The notes under the pieces: model-generated
What the model saw: the letters and a program-made list of their open reading frames with translations, nothing else
The model's database searches: none
What the model was told of the DNA's origin: nothing
NCBI GenBank assembly: GCA_900323505.1
Contig: OOIN01000031.1
Span: forward strand, 434,001 to 498,000
Direction: 5' to 3'
DNA from: Ustilago trichophora
Lineage: Eukaryota > Basidiomycota > Ustilaginomycetes > Ustilaginales > Ustilaginaceae
Length of the DNA: 64,000 bases
Made by a program: the position numbers and the translations under genes
Shown: piece after piece, positions 40,201 to 49,193 of the stretch
Numbering within the stretch: position 1 is the first letter of the stretch
How the letters are laid out: each line of letters opens with the position of its first letter

Positions 40201-41005
40201 CAATGTCTTCCCATCCGTATCCGACCCTTCTGGACGTGTTGTGCATGCCATAGGTGGCAAAGGTGGTGGGGGTCATGGGACCAAGTGGACAGTTGTTGTT
40301 GAGCAAGGTGCCGTTGAGAGCGACGCAGATGGGATCGGCAGCATAGGCAGCAGTGGAACCTCTGCAGGCGGGAAAGTTGGTGTCAGAGGTTCTTGTGAAC
40401 AAGGACGAGACGTCCGATCCCGACTTGACCGAGGAGAGGGTGAAGAGGGAAGTTGCCTCTGTGCTGGGCAGATGATGCGCTTGGGCAATGTCGATGGCCC
40501 AGCCCTGAACTCCGAGGATGGCACCGCCTGTGCCGATACGAACGTAGGTCTTTGCCGAGTTACTATCAGCCTGTGGACAGAGGGACGCATTGAGGCCCAT
40601 GGTGATGAAACCGATGAAAGCGCCGAGAAGGATAGCGATAAAGACGAGTGAGACCTTTTCACGCCATGCTTGTCGACTGGCCTTGTCCTTGAGACCACAG
40701 CAGGCGCTGAGAATGGGACTGGGTGCCCAGAAGGTGGCTACCAGTGAGAAGGCAGTCCACCAGGAGAAGCTAGTCTTGGATTTGGAAGCACCCGAGAAGC
40801 CAGGTCCACCGTTGGAAGGATTGATGAGTGGGACTTGGGGTTGACTGCGCTCTGGTCTTGTCAAGGTTTTTGCACGAGCAATGCGGGTAGGCTGGCGAAG
40901 CGGTGGGGGAGCTTCTGTGTGAAGGGGTATGGACTGGTCATGGCGTTGACCTGGCTTGCGAATAAAGGTTTTGGTGAAGGTGGTGTTGCGCTGCATGGCG
41001 GGCAT
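37241..41005 (-). CDS. Chitin synthase, class IV (Chs3-like)
   Basis: A 1254-residue intronless membrane enzyme that polymerises GlcNAc from UDP-GlcNAc into cell-wall chitin. Two N-terminal membrane segments (about 80-145) are followed by a cytochrome b5-like patch (VLDGTVLNMTPYL) and another membrane segment (about 358-388, LVLYCSLVVILAIVLIRFFM). The GT2 catalytic core then has LCLMVDADTMVYP, GACGETRIANK, VFGGVTCLPGCFSMYR, GEDRFLTT (about 754) and QRRRWINST (about 791). C-terminal membrane helices end at FWHFDDFSWGETRKV, a block seen in class IV enzymes. The last 250 residues are acidic/basic then Gly/Pro/Gln-rich. No myosin motor is present, which excludes class V/VII. The N-terminus is basic (MPAMQRNTTFTKTFIRKPGQ). 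It is transcribed toward DAD1, and upstream lies a 5.3-kb spacer. Confidence 0.93.
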   Translation of the reverse strand: MPAMQRNTTFTKTFIRKPGQRHDQSIPLHTEAPPPLRQPTRIARAKTLTRPERSQPQVPLINPSNGGPGFSGASKSKTSFSWWTAFSLVATFWAPSPILSACCGLKDKASRQAWREKVSLVFIAILLGAFIGFITMGLNASLCPQADSNSAKTYVRIGTGGAILGVQGWAIDIAQAHHLPSTEATSLFTLSSVKSGSDVSSLFTRTSDTNFPACRGSTAAYAADPICVALNGTLLNNNCPLGPMTPTTFATYGMHNTSRRVGYGWEDIETGNFSNFMVLDGTVLNMTPYLKANPAPIRGDVVDLAIRQQLQSTVKGGRDSTMMFYTNPIARSAIKCLIQKYEAGHIDKITPGCFISNLVLYCSLVVILAIVLIRFFMAVWFSWFMAGRMASTPRPSRHRKIAPNVLPDGAMVTVNSSGAAPWANKQRPPPSQPVRRRRDSTASATPSVPDSLSIQHIGTEPYVVCLVTAYSENEDGISTTLTSLAETEYSDQRKLLFVVADGMVTGSGEAMSTPDVCVSLLEADPRFGTPTPMSFISIAQGKKEHNMAMVYAGHYTRAKGRRTPMVVVVKCGAPEEAGDSKPGNRGKRDSQMILMNFFQRVTYNDRMTPLDYDLFRKVHTLMGVTPDFFELCLMVDADTMVYPKSMKTLTNCMMGDPLVMGACGETRIANKTQSWVTMIQVYEYFISHHQAKAFESVFGGVTCLPGCFSMYRIKARKQTDDDWVPIIVKPEVTREYSQSVVTTLHQKNLLLLGEDRFLTTTLLRTFPNRKMVFCPEARCKTEVPHTFSMLLSQRRRWINSTIHNLMELVLVRDLCGTFCFSMQFVVFMDLLGTMVLPVSIALTYTLVVTYCLNPPHSFTEAIPLMLLVAVIGMPALLILLATRKVVYVLWMLIYLIALPVWNFVLPVYSFWHFDDFSWGETRKVEGEGKQKGHGDEGGLATGNVVPLRRWEDWERSRLRKKKREEKRRRELERQFGAGFHNDNSSDGDQDRKEPGMPLSRPESDSFSDSVTVSDFDDDKWGHQIGGYDESLPPPVQIVRHSVWVGDQEVIIDTEDMEKMLQTGWDDKAFRTKNVGKTGAQPQYPSAVNRNRLSQMGMFPANRDAPAVPEIPSRYGPPSGGGFGKNSSSGGGYQPGSYEMERTPSPGEYASLMRGAPSPSSPGFPPMQPYGHSSAVSGQQGPTHARQRSGGGGLQQQQQSPYPQHQQGGARNGPPQPRGPNGNGPRPPPPHQQAGRPGPGGPGAGPGRSYHDRFG

Positions 41006-41310
41006 GGTGGTAGATGCTAGAGTGCGCGGCTGATCTATGGAGCATGTGCTTGATGGTTGGAGCCGACGCGGTTACACTGTCTGTGCAGACTGAGTTTGTG
41101 CAGACTGAGTTTGGAGCAGCAAAATTCGATGGCGCTCGTTGTGAGGCTGGAAAGCGCAAGTAAGAGAGCTGTTGGAGCTGGACTGACAGATGCCGCGTCT
41201 GCAATGACACGTTGCGAGCGTTGATTGCGGTGCACGAGCTGCTTTAGGTGTAGCTACGAAGGAATGACGCAAGAAGAAGAGGTTGCTTAGTCGTGTAGAG
41301 CAACAATGGG

Positions 41311-41342
41311 CTGAAAGAGAGAGAGAGAGAGAGAGAGAGAGA
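41311..41342. repeat. (GA)n dinucleotide tract
   Basis: About 16 GA units, roughly 300 bases upstream of the chitin synthase start; on the transcribed strand it is a CT tract in the promoter or leader. Confidence 0.8.
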
Positions 41343-42147
41343 AGCAGAGTCCCTTGAGAAAAGCCGTGACTGAAGAGGAGATCCGTGGCACGCTGAAATG
41401 CAAAGAGGTAGAGAGAGTAAAGAGCGTGGAGTGTGCTATGCCGAGACGAAAGCAGAGCAGAGAAAGCAAAGAGAAAACAAGCTAGCGAGACGAGTTGAAG
41501 TGGAAATCGAAAACAAAAGAGGAGATGCGGAGATTGAGCTTGAGAAAGTAAAGGGTGTGCGAAGTGGGATGAGCAAATTGGATGGGATGAGAGGTGGGTG
41601 AGATGGTGCAAAGGCTGGATCCAGTCGAGCTTTGTGTGCGCTATGAGAAGATCGAGCGACGAAGGGCGTGACAAGAGCTTCGAAGATGATTACAATAGCG
41701 ACAACGAGCGAGTTGCTAGGATGTCTGGAGAGCGAAGATCGGAGCCGAGAGAGAGGCTTGATGATGCGGTCCTAGATGCGATCGCCGGCGATCCTGACTG
41801 TGTGGCGGAGCAAAGTGTTGAAAAGGGGGAGGTAGGTTTGCGAGAGGAGAGATGAAGGAGGAAGGAGGACAAGACGATGATGATGGCGAGAATCAAGTGC
41901 GGATGACGGGAGAGAGAGGAAGAGCAGCCGCCGCAGAGGAGGCTGGCTCAGCAGCAGAGACAAAGAGAGAATGCTGCAATCGCGGCAGAATGCGGACAGC
42001 AGGAGCGGCGTGTGATTTAGGAGGACGAGCAGCGAAGCAAACCCAGCAAGCACATGCATCAGCTAAAAAAATAAAACACAAAAATTGAGGCTTTTTGCCA
42101 GCAAAGACACATAAACGCGGAGGCAAAGTCACAGCCAGCTAGAGAAA

Positions 42148-42168
42148 TACTGTACTGTACTGTACAGT
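42148..42168. promoter_or_regulatory. Triple TACTG repeat ending in TACAGT
   Basis: Three successive TACTG units run into TACAGT, so the 3' part is the palindrome TACTGTACAGT(A). About 1.1 kb upstream of the chitin synthase start. Confidence 0.4.
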
Positions 42169-42522
42169 TGTCAGGCGCGTGCTCTAAAAAAAGGGACACA
42201 AACTGCTCGAAATCTCGAACAATTTTGCAACCGAGGCGTGCACAGAGACAGGGCGAGTGTCTGCGTAGGAGCGGCAGAGGTTTCACTTTTGTCTTTTTCC
42301 AAAGTGACAGACACGCGCGCGGGGTTAGGTTAGCTCTCCTTCGCGTGCGTGAGGAAATTTAAGAGAGAGAAACCCCTGAGACAAAGCACGCGGACATGCA
42401 CGCCGTTGCTTGGTCGGATCACTTGCTATCTCCCGGAGGTCGCGATGATCACATAGGAGAAAAGCTTGAGCGAATAGCATCGGCAACTTGGCGACCGCAA
42501 AGAATGGAATCAGACCCGTGCT

Positions 42523-42548
42523 CAGTACTGCACTGTACAGTACAGTAG
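42523..42548. promoter_or_regulatory. CAGTACTG...CTGTACAGTACAGTAG motif
   Basis: CAGTACTG is followed by CACTGTACAGTACAGTAG, overlapping palindromic heptamers of the same family. Confidence 0.4.
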
Positions 42549-42649
42549 TCAAGAGAGACGAGATGAGGAATCAAAGTCGATTTAATCCCAAATCGAGCCA
42601 AAGGGGAACGCAGCCGTTGAATCGCCGGAACGGAGCCTAGAAAACAAGC

Positions 42650-42665
42650 TACAGTACAGTACTGC
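42650..42665. promoter_or_regulatory. TACAGTACAGTACTGC motif
   Basis: Two TACAG units followed by TACTG, the inverted counterpart of the other family members. Confidence 0.4.
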
Positions 42666-42994
42666 TCCAACGTGCAATTTGATCCTTGTTTTGCAAAATG
42701 ACAGATCGCTTCGGGATTGACGATTCCAGCCAAAAGCAAGGCGGAACAATGCGATCTAGTGTAAGCTAGGTCGTACTACTTTGTCTCTTGATTGTGTTGT
42801 TCAAGTGCAACTTTTTCTAACCCTAGTAGACACTTTTGAAATCACTAAAAATCGCCGAGGTGCCCAAGTTTCCTGCGTCTCTTCTTTCCTTGCTGCAGGC
42901 AGCACGGCGCGTCAAGCATTCGGCCACTAGCAAGAAGCAATGTCTTGCTGTCTAGTCTGCCGGTGGCTCGGTCCAAGTTGAAGCTCAGCTGAAT

Positions 42995-42998
<4 letters not shown>

Positions 42999-43029
<31 letters not shown>
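42999..43029. repeat. (GT)n dinucleotide tract
   Basis: About 15 uninterrupted GT units within the long spacer. Confidence 0.85.
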
Positions 43030-43031
<2 letters not shown>

Positions 43032-43123
43032 ATTCTGTCGGCTTCCGTTTCGCCTGTCGCCGTCGGACTGGCCAAGAAGAATCGAGCCTCGGCCAAATAC
43101 TGCAAACTCGGACCAAAACCAAG

Positions 43124-43135
43124 TACTGTACAGTA
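43124..43135. promoter_or_regulatory. Perfect 12-bp palindrome TACTGTACAGTA
   Basis: The cleanest copy of the motif family: the 12 bases read identically on both strands. Confidence 0.4.
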
Positions 43136-44050
43136 ACACCAGCACTGCACAGCAAATCAATTGGTTCTGGTGAAAGTAGACCTCGAATTCGAATCTAATT
43201 ATAGTCAGAAGAAGAGGACAGCATAGAATTGTGCAGGATGGATCAGTACAAGATGAGAGAGCAAAACACAACGTGGGTTGCACAGATTGTGGCATTGTTG
43301 TGCCTTTTTTTGCAGTGACGGGCGATCAAGTGTCTCAACAATCTCGTTTTGCTGTGTTGTCCTGGGCTGTGTAACTTGCTCGCTTGGTTTGCTCAAAGAA
43401 AAATAGTATAACAAGTAAGGGAAGCGACACCTTGCACAGGGCAGCATAAGCGATCTTGTATCAAAGGCGCTGCTGACCAGTGCTTTGCCCAAGGTGCAAC
43501 CAACAACCACACAAACGGGCGATGCGATGCGATGCGGTGCGGCGCGGCCTCTCGCTTGGTGTGACAGTTCTTGTCGATCCTTTTTCTTGGCTCGCCAGCA
43601 CATACTTTTGCTCATGCAGAGTCGAGACGCGAACGTCGCGTTGCGGGCAAATTTCCAATTCCAATTTTCAGAATGTTAGAATTCAAAAAGTGAGCAAGAA
43701 TTGTATCGGTGATAGCGAAGAGACTGAATTCGATTGAGGGTTGGATCGGGTGATGACTCTCTGTCTTGGCAAACCAAGCAAAGCGCATTGGGGTGAAAAA
43801 GAAGCAAAAGAGAGCTGCATCGCACGTCGTTACTTGCTTCGGTCTCTGACTGTTCATTGACAGCGTGAGCATGACGCCACTATGCAGCTGTTCTCTTCAC
43901 AGTAAAAGCGTCTACGATCCGATCAATTTCAAGTGCGCCCTCGGAGACTCGGAGAGGAGAGGATGAAAGCATACAGTAACAGAGTGATGACCAGCGCCAC
44001 GCGATCATGACCTTGCCATAAGCAAGAGTAGCAGACAAGCAGTCAAAGAT

Positions 44051-44073
44051 GTACTGTACTGTACTAGTACAGT
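44051..44073. promoter_or_regulatory. GTACTGTACTGTAC + TAGTACAGT motif
   Basis: Direct repeats of TACTG followed by the inverted TACAG, forming a near-perfect dyad centred near 44063. Confidence 0.4.
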
Positions 44074-44293
44074 CCTGTTCTCATTGGTCGGTCATTTGTG
44101 TAAGATGAGGTAGGACAAAAGCAGCCGGATCATATCCCGTCGACAAAAAAAATCAAAAAAAAAATAAAAAAAATCACAACCTTGGCTGTCAAGATCGGGA
44201 GGCGCTTCTTAGCTGTGGATAGCAACGTCAGTCAAAAGTCGAGTGCTGAGTGACGGAGAATCAAAGGTGACGATCGTTACAGACTTTTTGGTC

Positions 44294-44320
44294 TTTTTTT
44301 TTTTTTTTTTTTTTTTTTTT
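44294..44320. repeat. Poly-T tract, 27 bases
   Basis: An uninterrupted run of T in the long spacer. It may be a nucleosome-depleting element or the pyrimidine tract of a leader intron, since GACAG follows immediately. Confidence 0.7.
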
Positions 44321-45310
44321 GACAGGTTTTGATATCACTCTGCTCAAACCGAATACAAAATCGTCTCGATTTGATTTCAACGTGCTGCTCGGTGGACCCT
44401 GAATATTTATATTTATGTGAAAGAGAGGGTGTGAGAGAGAGAGAGACGCTCGATCGCCATTGACAGATTTCGCTTGCAGAGACCCATCTTAAACAACAAA
44501 AACCAATGACGCTTTCTTGCTGTCTGCTTGCCCATTTCCATTAAAGACATGACTTAGAGTCGCTTCTTGCTTCAGTCCAAGATACGCACGTATCAGTCAC
44601 TCGATGGGACCCAGAAGCGAAAGGATCAACATGCTTTTATGATTTTGTGTGTGCGATGTTGTATGTGAGCCATGGAAATGTTTCTGTAGAAAGGGTTCAG
44701 AAGCCTCAAGAGAGTACAGGAAAAGGGCCAAAGACAAAAAAAGATGGGTCAGGGTCTGAAGAGGGTTCTGTGGCGCACAATCGTACTCTGTACACGAGCG
44801 GAGAGAGAGGGATTTCGCCCTTTTTGCGAAATAGGGTCCTTCGAACCTCCTCCTCAAGCCAAGCGAGCGAATCAAGGAGTGAGTGACAGAGTGCATCGTG
44901 GATGGTGGTAATTCAAGGGTCGTGTTGGTCTGCGAGAGTCTCATGCTCTCACCCCTTTTTCTCTCTTTCTCTTTTCTCTTCTGACATGTTCTCTTGTAGA
45001 AGACGAAAAAGGCGATGGTCGGCTGGCCCGTCTGTGTGTGAGTGTGTGCGAGAGAAGGTGACTTTGAAGAAGAGAGCAACGGTGGGAAAGCGTCACTTGT
45101 GTTGATTGCGATTGTGAGTGTGCTTTGTGGCAAATCGCGCTTCAAGGCGGAAATGTGTGCGTGTGTGTCGGTGTGTCGGTGTGTTCTTTTTTGACAGATC
45201 GTGTGCCTCAGGCGCTGCATCCAATGCGTGGTCGGATGGTGCGAGTCGGTGCTGCTGCTGCTGCTCGATGCAAGCTGCACTCCTCTTGGGGCTCGTACCA
45301 TGCACTGGAG

Positions 45311-45358
45311 CTCTCTCTCTCTCTCCCTCTCTCTCCCTCTCTCTCCCTCTCTCTCCTC
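45311..45358. repeat. (CT)n / CTCTCTCC tract
   Basis: Repeated CTCTCTCC octamers, about 1 kb upstream of the phosphatase ATG. Pyrimidine-rich tracts on the coding strand are common in leaders of this window. Confidence 0.75.
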
Positions 45359-46212
45359 CTTTGCTATCACTTGACTCCATCATTCGGGTCAATCACATCG
45401 ACTGACCAGCATAGCCTCATCATTCAAACACGACTCAATCGCTTCGCATCCTCCTTTCTTTTCGTCGTCGTCGTTGTCCTTGTCGTATCCACCATCTCAA
45501 TCCTTACACATCCTCGCGGTCTTTTCCGGAATAGCACCAACTTCAGTCTCTTTCCACTCGGCTTACATCTCATCAGCGTCTGTATCAATCCCACATCTCG
45601 GGCCCGCTCGGACTTACTACGGCATCTCACCTTCCCTCGTTCGCTCCATTTTCGCATCTCCGCCTGGCTTCATCTCGCTCTCCAACGGAACCACCACATT
45701 CGCTTCTTCCCCACCGTATTCAGGCCTTTGAACTTTCTCTTTTTTGTAGCTCTTCAGTCGGGCATCGTATTCCGGCTACGTTCGGTGCGAAATCGCAGCA
45801 ACAAAACCCGCTAACGCTCACAAGCCGCTTCTCTGGAATCATAGGAGCACAGACCTCGAAGCCATCAGAATCATCACAAGCTCAACGAACGATTGGACTC
45901 AGAACTCGAAAGCACGGATACTCTGCTCCTTGACCTCATCTTACGGACATCATCTTTCAATTTCTACCTCGCTAGACTCGGTCCGCATTACTTTCTACAC
46001 ACTCGGCTCTTTCGATTCGGACAGCATAGTAGCTCAGGGCATGGCACAACAGCTTTCTTTATAGCATATACACATATCTATTCTCCTTCCCGTGCTCCGC
46101 TCTTGCCTCAAGCTCAGGACTCAAGCAACATTGTAAGCTGTCTCTTCACAGCACTTGCATCGGAGCTCTTCATCTAGCCTCGACTCTCGGTCCACAATCA
46201 AACCGAACCCGA

Positions 46213-46265
<53 letters not shown>

Positions 46266-46266
46266 T
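46213..46266. repeat. (GACGCA)9 hexanucleotide repeat
   Basis: About nine perfect GACGCA units end 46 bases before the ATG of the phosphatase gene, so they are probably in its 5' leader. A hexamer array is prone to length change between strains. Confidence 0.85.
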
Positions 46267-46311
46267 ATACAGTTTCCCCACCCTTGCATCAGCATTCGGA
46301 AGCAAGCAAGC

Positions 46312-48978
46312 ATGGCGCAACCAGTAGTGCAGCAACCCGTCCTTTCACCGCCGCTATCACCGGCTGCTACTAGCCTCTCCTCGGTAGTCCACTCTCCCTC
46401 TTCGGATCTGAGCTCCAAAGCCACATTCCTCGCCAGCGGCGACTCATCTACACATAATCACATTTCGCATCAGCTCAAGAAAAGTTCCAGAGATACCAAC
46501 GGCTCAAGCTCACATCGACACAAGCCCCGTTCTCGCCCCTCCTCTGCTAGAGCCAACAGCAGCAATGGCCACCATGTCGCCCCCAACGGCAATCACTCCC
46601 ATAAAGAGGGCGTCGAGGCGGCCAACGATCCTACCATCGCCAAGGCACCCGGTGCCAGCTTCTCTGTTGCTACAAAACCGCAAGATCGGGATCCGAGCCT
46701 TTTGCGCCAACCGCCACAACAGAAAGGCTTTGACAGTCTAAGCAGCTATCAGCTCGACCACAATGGTCGCATCCCTGCGAGCGAGTACAATTATCTGCAA
46801 CGTGACAAGCTCGTGGCCAGTGCACAGCAGTCTGCTATCCGCTCCGGCAACTTTCACTGGGTTGCACTCATGGATCTCGCGCATCTCGCATCGCAGCACC
46901 ACATGAGCCCCTACAGCATCATGAAATTTGGCCCTCGTGGCTCACCCTTTGCCTACATCCCTATCACGCTTCAGCAGCCCGAGGTGGTGGACAACACCAT
47001 GTTCAGACAGAGGGAGGAAGAATTGGAAGCAAAGGCATGGTTGATCGCAAAGCGACAGTCTAAGCTAGGCCACACTTCCAACGGAGCTGTACCCATGGAC
47101 AGTGACGATGACTTGCCCGTGCTCAGCTTGCCGTCCGACATCTTCAAGCCAGCGAATGGAAAGCCGGCGGCGGCGAACGGAGCTCCATCAAGCATCGGGA
47201 CCAAGCGGCCTGCTTCCCTCACTACGCCACCCGACACACGGGCAAGATGCGTGCTCCGTACCGACCCTGATGCCAACGAGCGTCAACAGGTCGAACGCGA
47301 TTTGAACGAGGCGATGGCCGACTCGATCGATGCTTCGGGTTCACCGCCCAAGGAAGTTCTGGCGCCTCCATCGCGAGAGGCATCCTCATCTGAAGAAGAT
47401 GCATCTGTCCCTCCAGCTAAGCCGAATCAGGTAGATCTCAACAGCTTCGATCGCTCCACAAGGATGGTCGAGATTGCCTCGACTCCTGTCAATGGAAGCT
47501 CGCATCAGTATGCAGATTCAAAGAGCGACGAGCAGCAGCAGCAGCAGCAGAAAGGTGTCGCTGACGAGCTGATGACCAGCTCGCAAGCTGGTAGCAATGT
47601 CGAAGTGGGTGGACCTATGGATATGGAGCGTACCATGGCTCAAGAGATGGAGAAGGCGAGTCCGACCGAGAAGCCGGCGCAGCCTGAGGCGTCCGCCTCT
47701 TCTGCTACCAAGGACACCTCCCTCGGACCTCTTGTTCATGCTGAGGGCAACTCCCACGGACCTGCCAGCCATGTTCTCGACCCCCAACAAATGTCTTCTG
47801 AACAACTGCGCCAGCAACAGCAGAACCAGCTTGCCATGAAGACCTCGGACACACATCCGATCCACATCAGCCCTATCCTCCCTGACGATCTCCTGGCAGA
47901 TGTTGGCCGTCGCATTCACGCCCGCGCAGAGCCGCAGCTCCTCAAACTCGACTCGGACAATGGCCACGTTGACTCGCTCACCGTTTCCAACAAGCAGACT
48001 GCCCTCTCGGAACGCTACTTTGACGACCACGCCCGCGAACAAATCCAAGGCGACCGTCTCATCCGACTCCGCAACATGCTCGATCTCACCTCCATCACTG
48101 CCACCGACCCCAGCGCCAACTATCTTTCGCAATCTCAGCTCGCTGAACAGGCATCTCGAGAAAATACCCTCAGCCTTAGCTCGGCCGACGATGCTGATGG
48201 CAAAGACGGGATGGGATCCTCGCTCACCGGTCCCAGTATTGGAAATCTTTTGCTCTCCTCTTGCCCCGGTAAGAAAGTCCGACTCTCTGGTCCCGTGCGA
48301 GGTCGAGGAGCCATCTGTCGAGATCTCGGGTTAGACCTAACCCGGATTTTCAGCATTGGCGTTCGCGCCGTTGTATGCTGCTTGAACGACGAAGAGCTCT
48401 CCTACCTCGGCGCACCGTGGTCCGAGTACGAGCAGGAAGCCGATCGACTCGGGTTGGATATCTACCGCCTTCCCATGGCAGAAGGTTTCGCGCCGACCAA
48501 CGTCCAAGAGATGGATGCGGCCATGACGTCCATCGTGACCGATTGTACCATGAAAGGGACCAGCGTTTTGGTGCACTGTCGAGGCGGTGTAGGACGTGCT
48601 GGTTTGATCGCCTGTTCTTGGTTGCTTAAGATGGGATTTGTTGGTGAGCGAAGCAAGAAAGGCCTAGGTAAAGCTGATGAGCAGGCGAAAGTGGGCTGTG
48701 TGACGGGGAGCAGTAGGGAGATTGTGCAACGTACAACAACCGCCGGCTCGCACGACGCCGTCGTCAATGGTGAAGACCAGCTCAGCGAGGTAGAGGAGGA
48801 GGCGGAATGCGATATCATCCTCGACACGGTGCGATGCCTCATTGAGACGATTCGAAGACGACGTAGTCCAAAAGCGATCGAGACGGCAGAACAGGTACGA
48901 TTCCTCGTAGAGTACGTCACGTTTTTACATCGTCAGGAACGTTTACATGCTTCTCACTTGCAAACGTCGTCGTCATGA
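46312..48978 (+). CDS. CDKN3-like protein tyrosine/dual-specificity phosphatase
   Basis: 888 residues starting MAQPVVQQPVLSPPLSP. The first 630 residues are mostly low-complexity, but FHWVALMDLAHLASQHHMSP and PYSIMKFGPRG look conserved. From about residue 645 the phosphatase fold begins: SSCPGKKVRLSGPVRGRGAI, VRAVVCCLNDEELSYLGAPW and YRLPMAEGFAP. The signature loop VHCRGGVGRAG has the catalytic Cys756 and Arg762 (HCx5R). The end (RRRRSPKAIETAEQVRFLVE) is typical of the CDKN3/KAP-like branch. Between the loop helix (WLLKMGF) and this end lies an insertion of about 50 residues. It begins with a GTGAGC site, ends at an AG, and is exactly 150 nt, so it may be an in-frame intron (48644-48793). Substrate unknown; by family it dephosphorylates Tyr or Thr/Tyr. 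Confidence 0.85.
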   Translation: MAQPVVQQPVLSPPLSPAATSLSSVVHSPSSDLSSKATFLASGDSSTHNHISHQLKKSSRDTNGSSSHRHKPRSRPSSARANSSNGHHVAPNGNHSHKEGVEAANDPTIAKAPGASFSVATKPQDRDPSLLRQPPQQKGFDSLSSYQLDHNGRIPASEYNYLQRDKLVASAQQSAIRSGNFHWVALMDLAHLASQHHMSPYSIMKFGPRGSPFAYIPITLQQPEVVDNTMFRQREEELEAKAWLIAKRQSKLGHTSNGAVPMDSDDDLPVLSLPSDIFKPANGKPAAANGAPSSIGTKRPASLTTPPDTRARCVLRTDPDANERQQVERDLNEAMADSIDASGSPPKEVLAPPSREASSSEEDASVPPAKPNQVDLNSFDRSTRMVEIASTPVNGSSHQYADSKSDEQQQQQQKGVADELMTSSQAGSNVEVGGPMDMERTMAQEMEKASPTEKPAQPEASASSATKDTSLGPLVHAEGNSHGPASHVLDPQQMSSEQLRQQQQNQLAMKTSDTHPIHISPILPDDLLADVGRRIHARAEPQLLKLDSDNGHVDSLTVSNKQTALSERYFDDHAREQIQGDRLIRLRNMLDLTSITATDPSANYLSQSQLAEQASRENTLSLSSADDADGKDGMGSSLTGPSIGNLLLSSCPGKKVRLSGPVRGRGAICRDLGLDLTRIFSIGVRAVVCCLNDEELSYLGAPWSEYEQEADRLGLDIYRLPMAEGFAPTNVQEMDAAMTSIVTDCTMKGTSVLVHCRGGVGRAGLIACSWLLKMGFVGERSKKGLGKADEQAKVGCVTGSSREIVQRTTTAGSHDAVVNGEDQLSEVEEEAECDIILDTVRCLIETIRRRRSPKAIETAEQVRFLVEYVTFLHRQERLHASHLQTSSS

Positions 48979-49193
48979 TTCACTCTCATCGATCATTATC
49001 GAAAAGATTTTTTTTTTTTTTTTATTATTATTATTTTGGGACGTCTTAGATATATACGCATCATTCTTGGCAACAAACTCGCACATCTTGTCATTTTTTC
49101 GCTACACTACACAAACCGATCTTGACAAGTGATCAGTTGGGGCAAGTGATTGCATTGCATTGCATTGAACCGTTGCTTTGTCGGGGAAATTTT

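Larger units (their letters stand above)
41006..46311. other. Very long divergent spacer (5.3 kb)
   Basis: I see no gene. The open frames are low-complexity and match no family. The stretch contains many simple repeats: (GA)n at 41311-41342, (GT)n at 42999-43029, a 27-T run at 44294-44320, (CT)n at about 45311-45358 and GACGCA units at 46213-46266. Five TACTGTACAGTA-type palindromic motifs lie between 42148 and 44073. It probably holds the promoters and long leaders of the chitin synthase and phosphatase genes. An undetected multi-exon gene or a non-coding RNA cannot be excluded. Confidence 0.5.

Noticed and set aside
38939..40651. 570-codon plus-strand frame over the chitin synthase
   Set aside because: Antisense of a clear catalytic domain; rich in His/Asp/Val with no recognisable motif.
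43205..43737. Short frames on both strands in the long spacer
   Set aside because: No motif, no splice logic, composition like the surrounding spacer.
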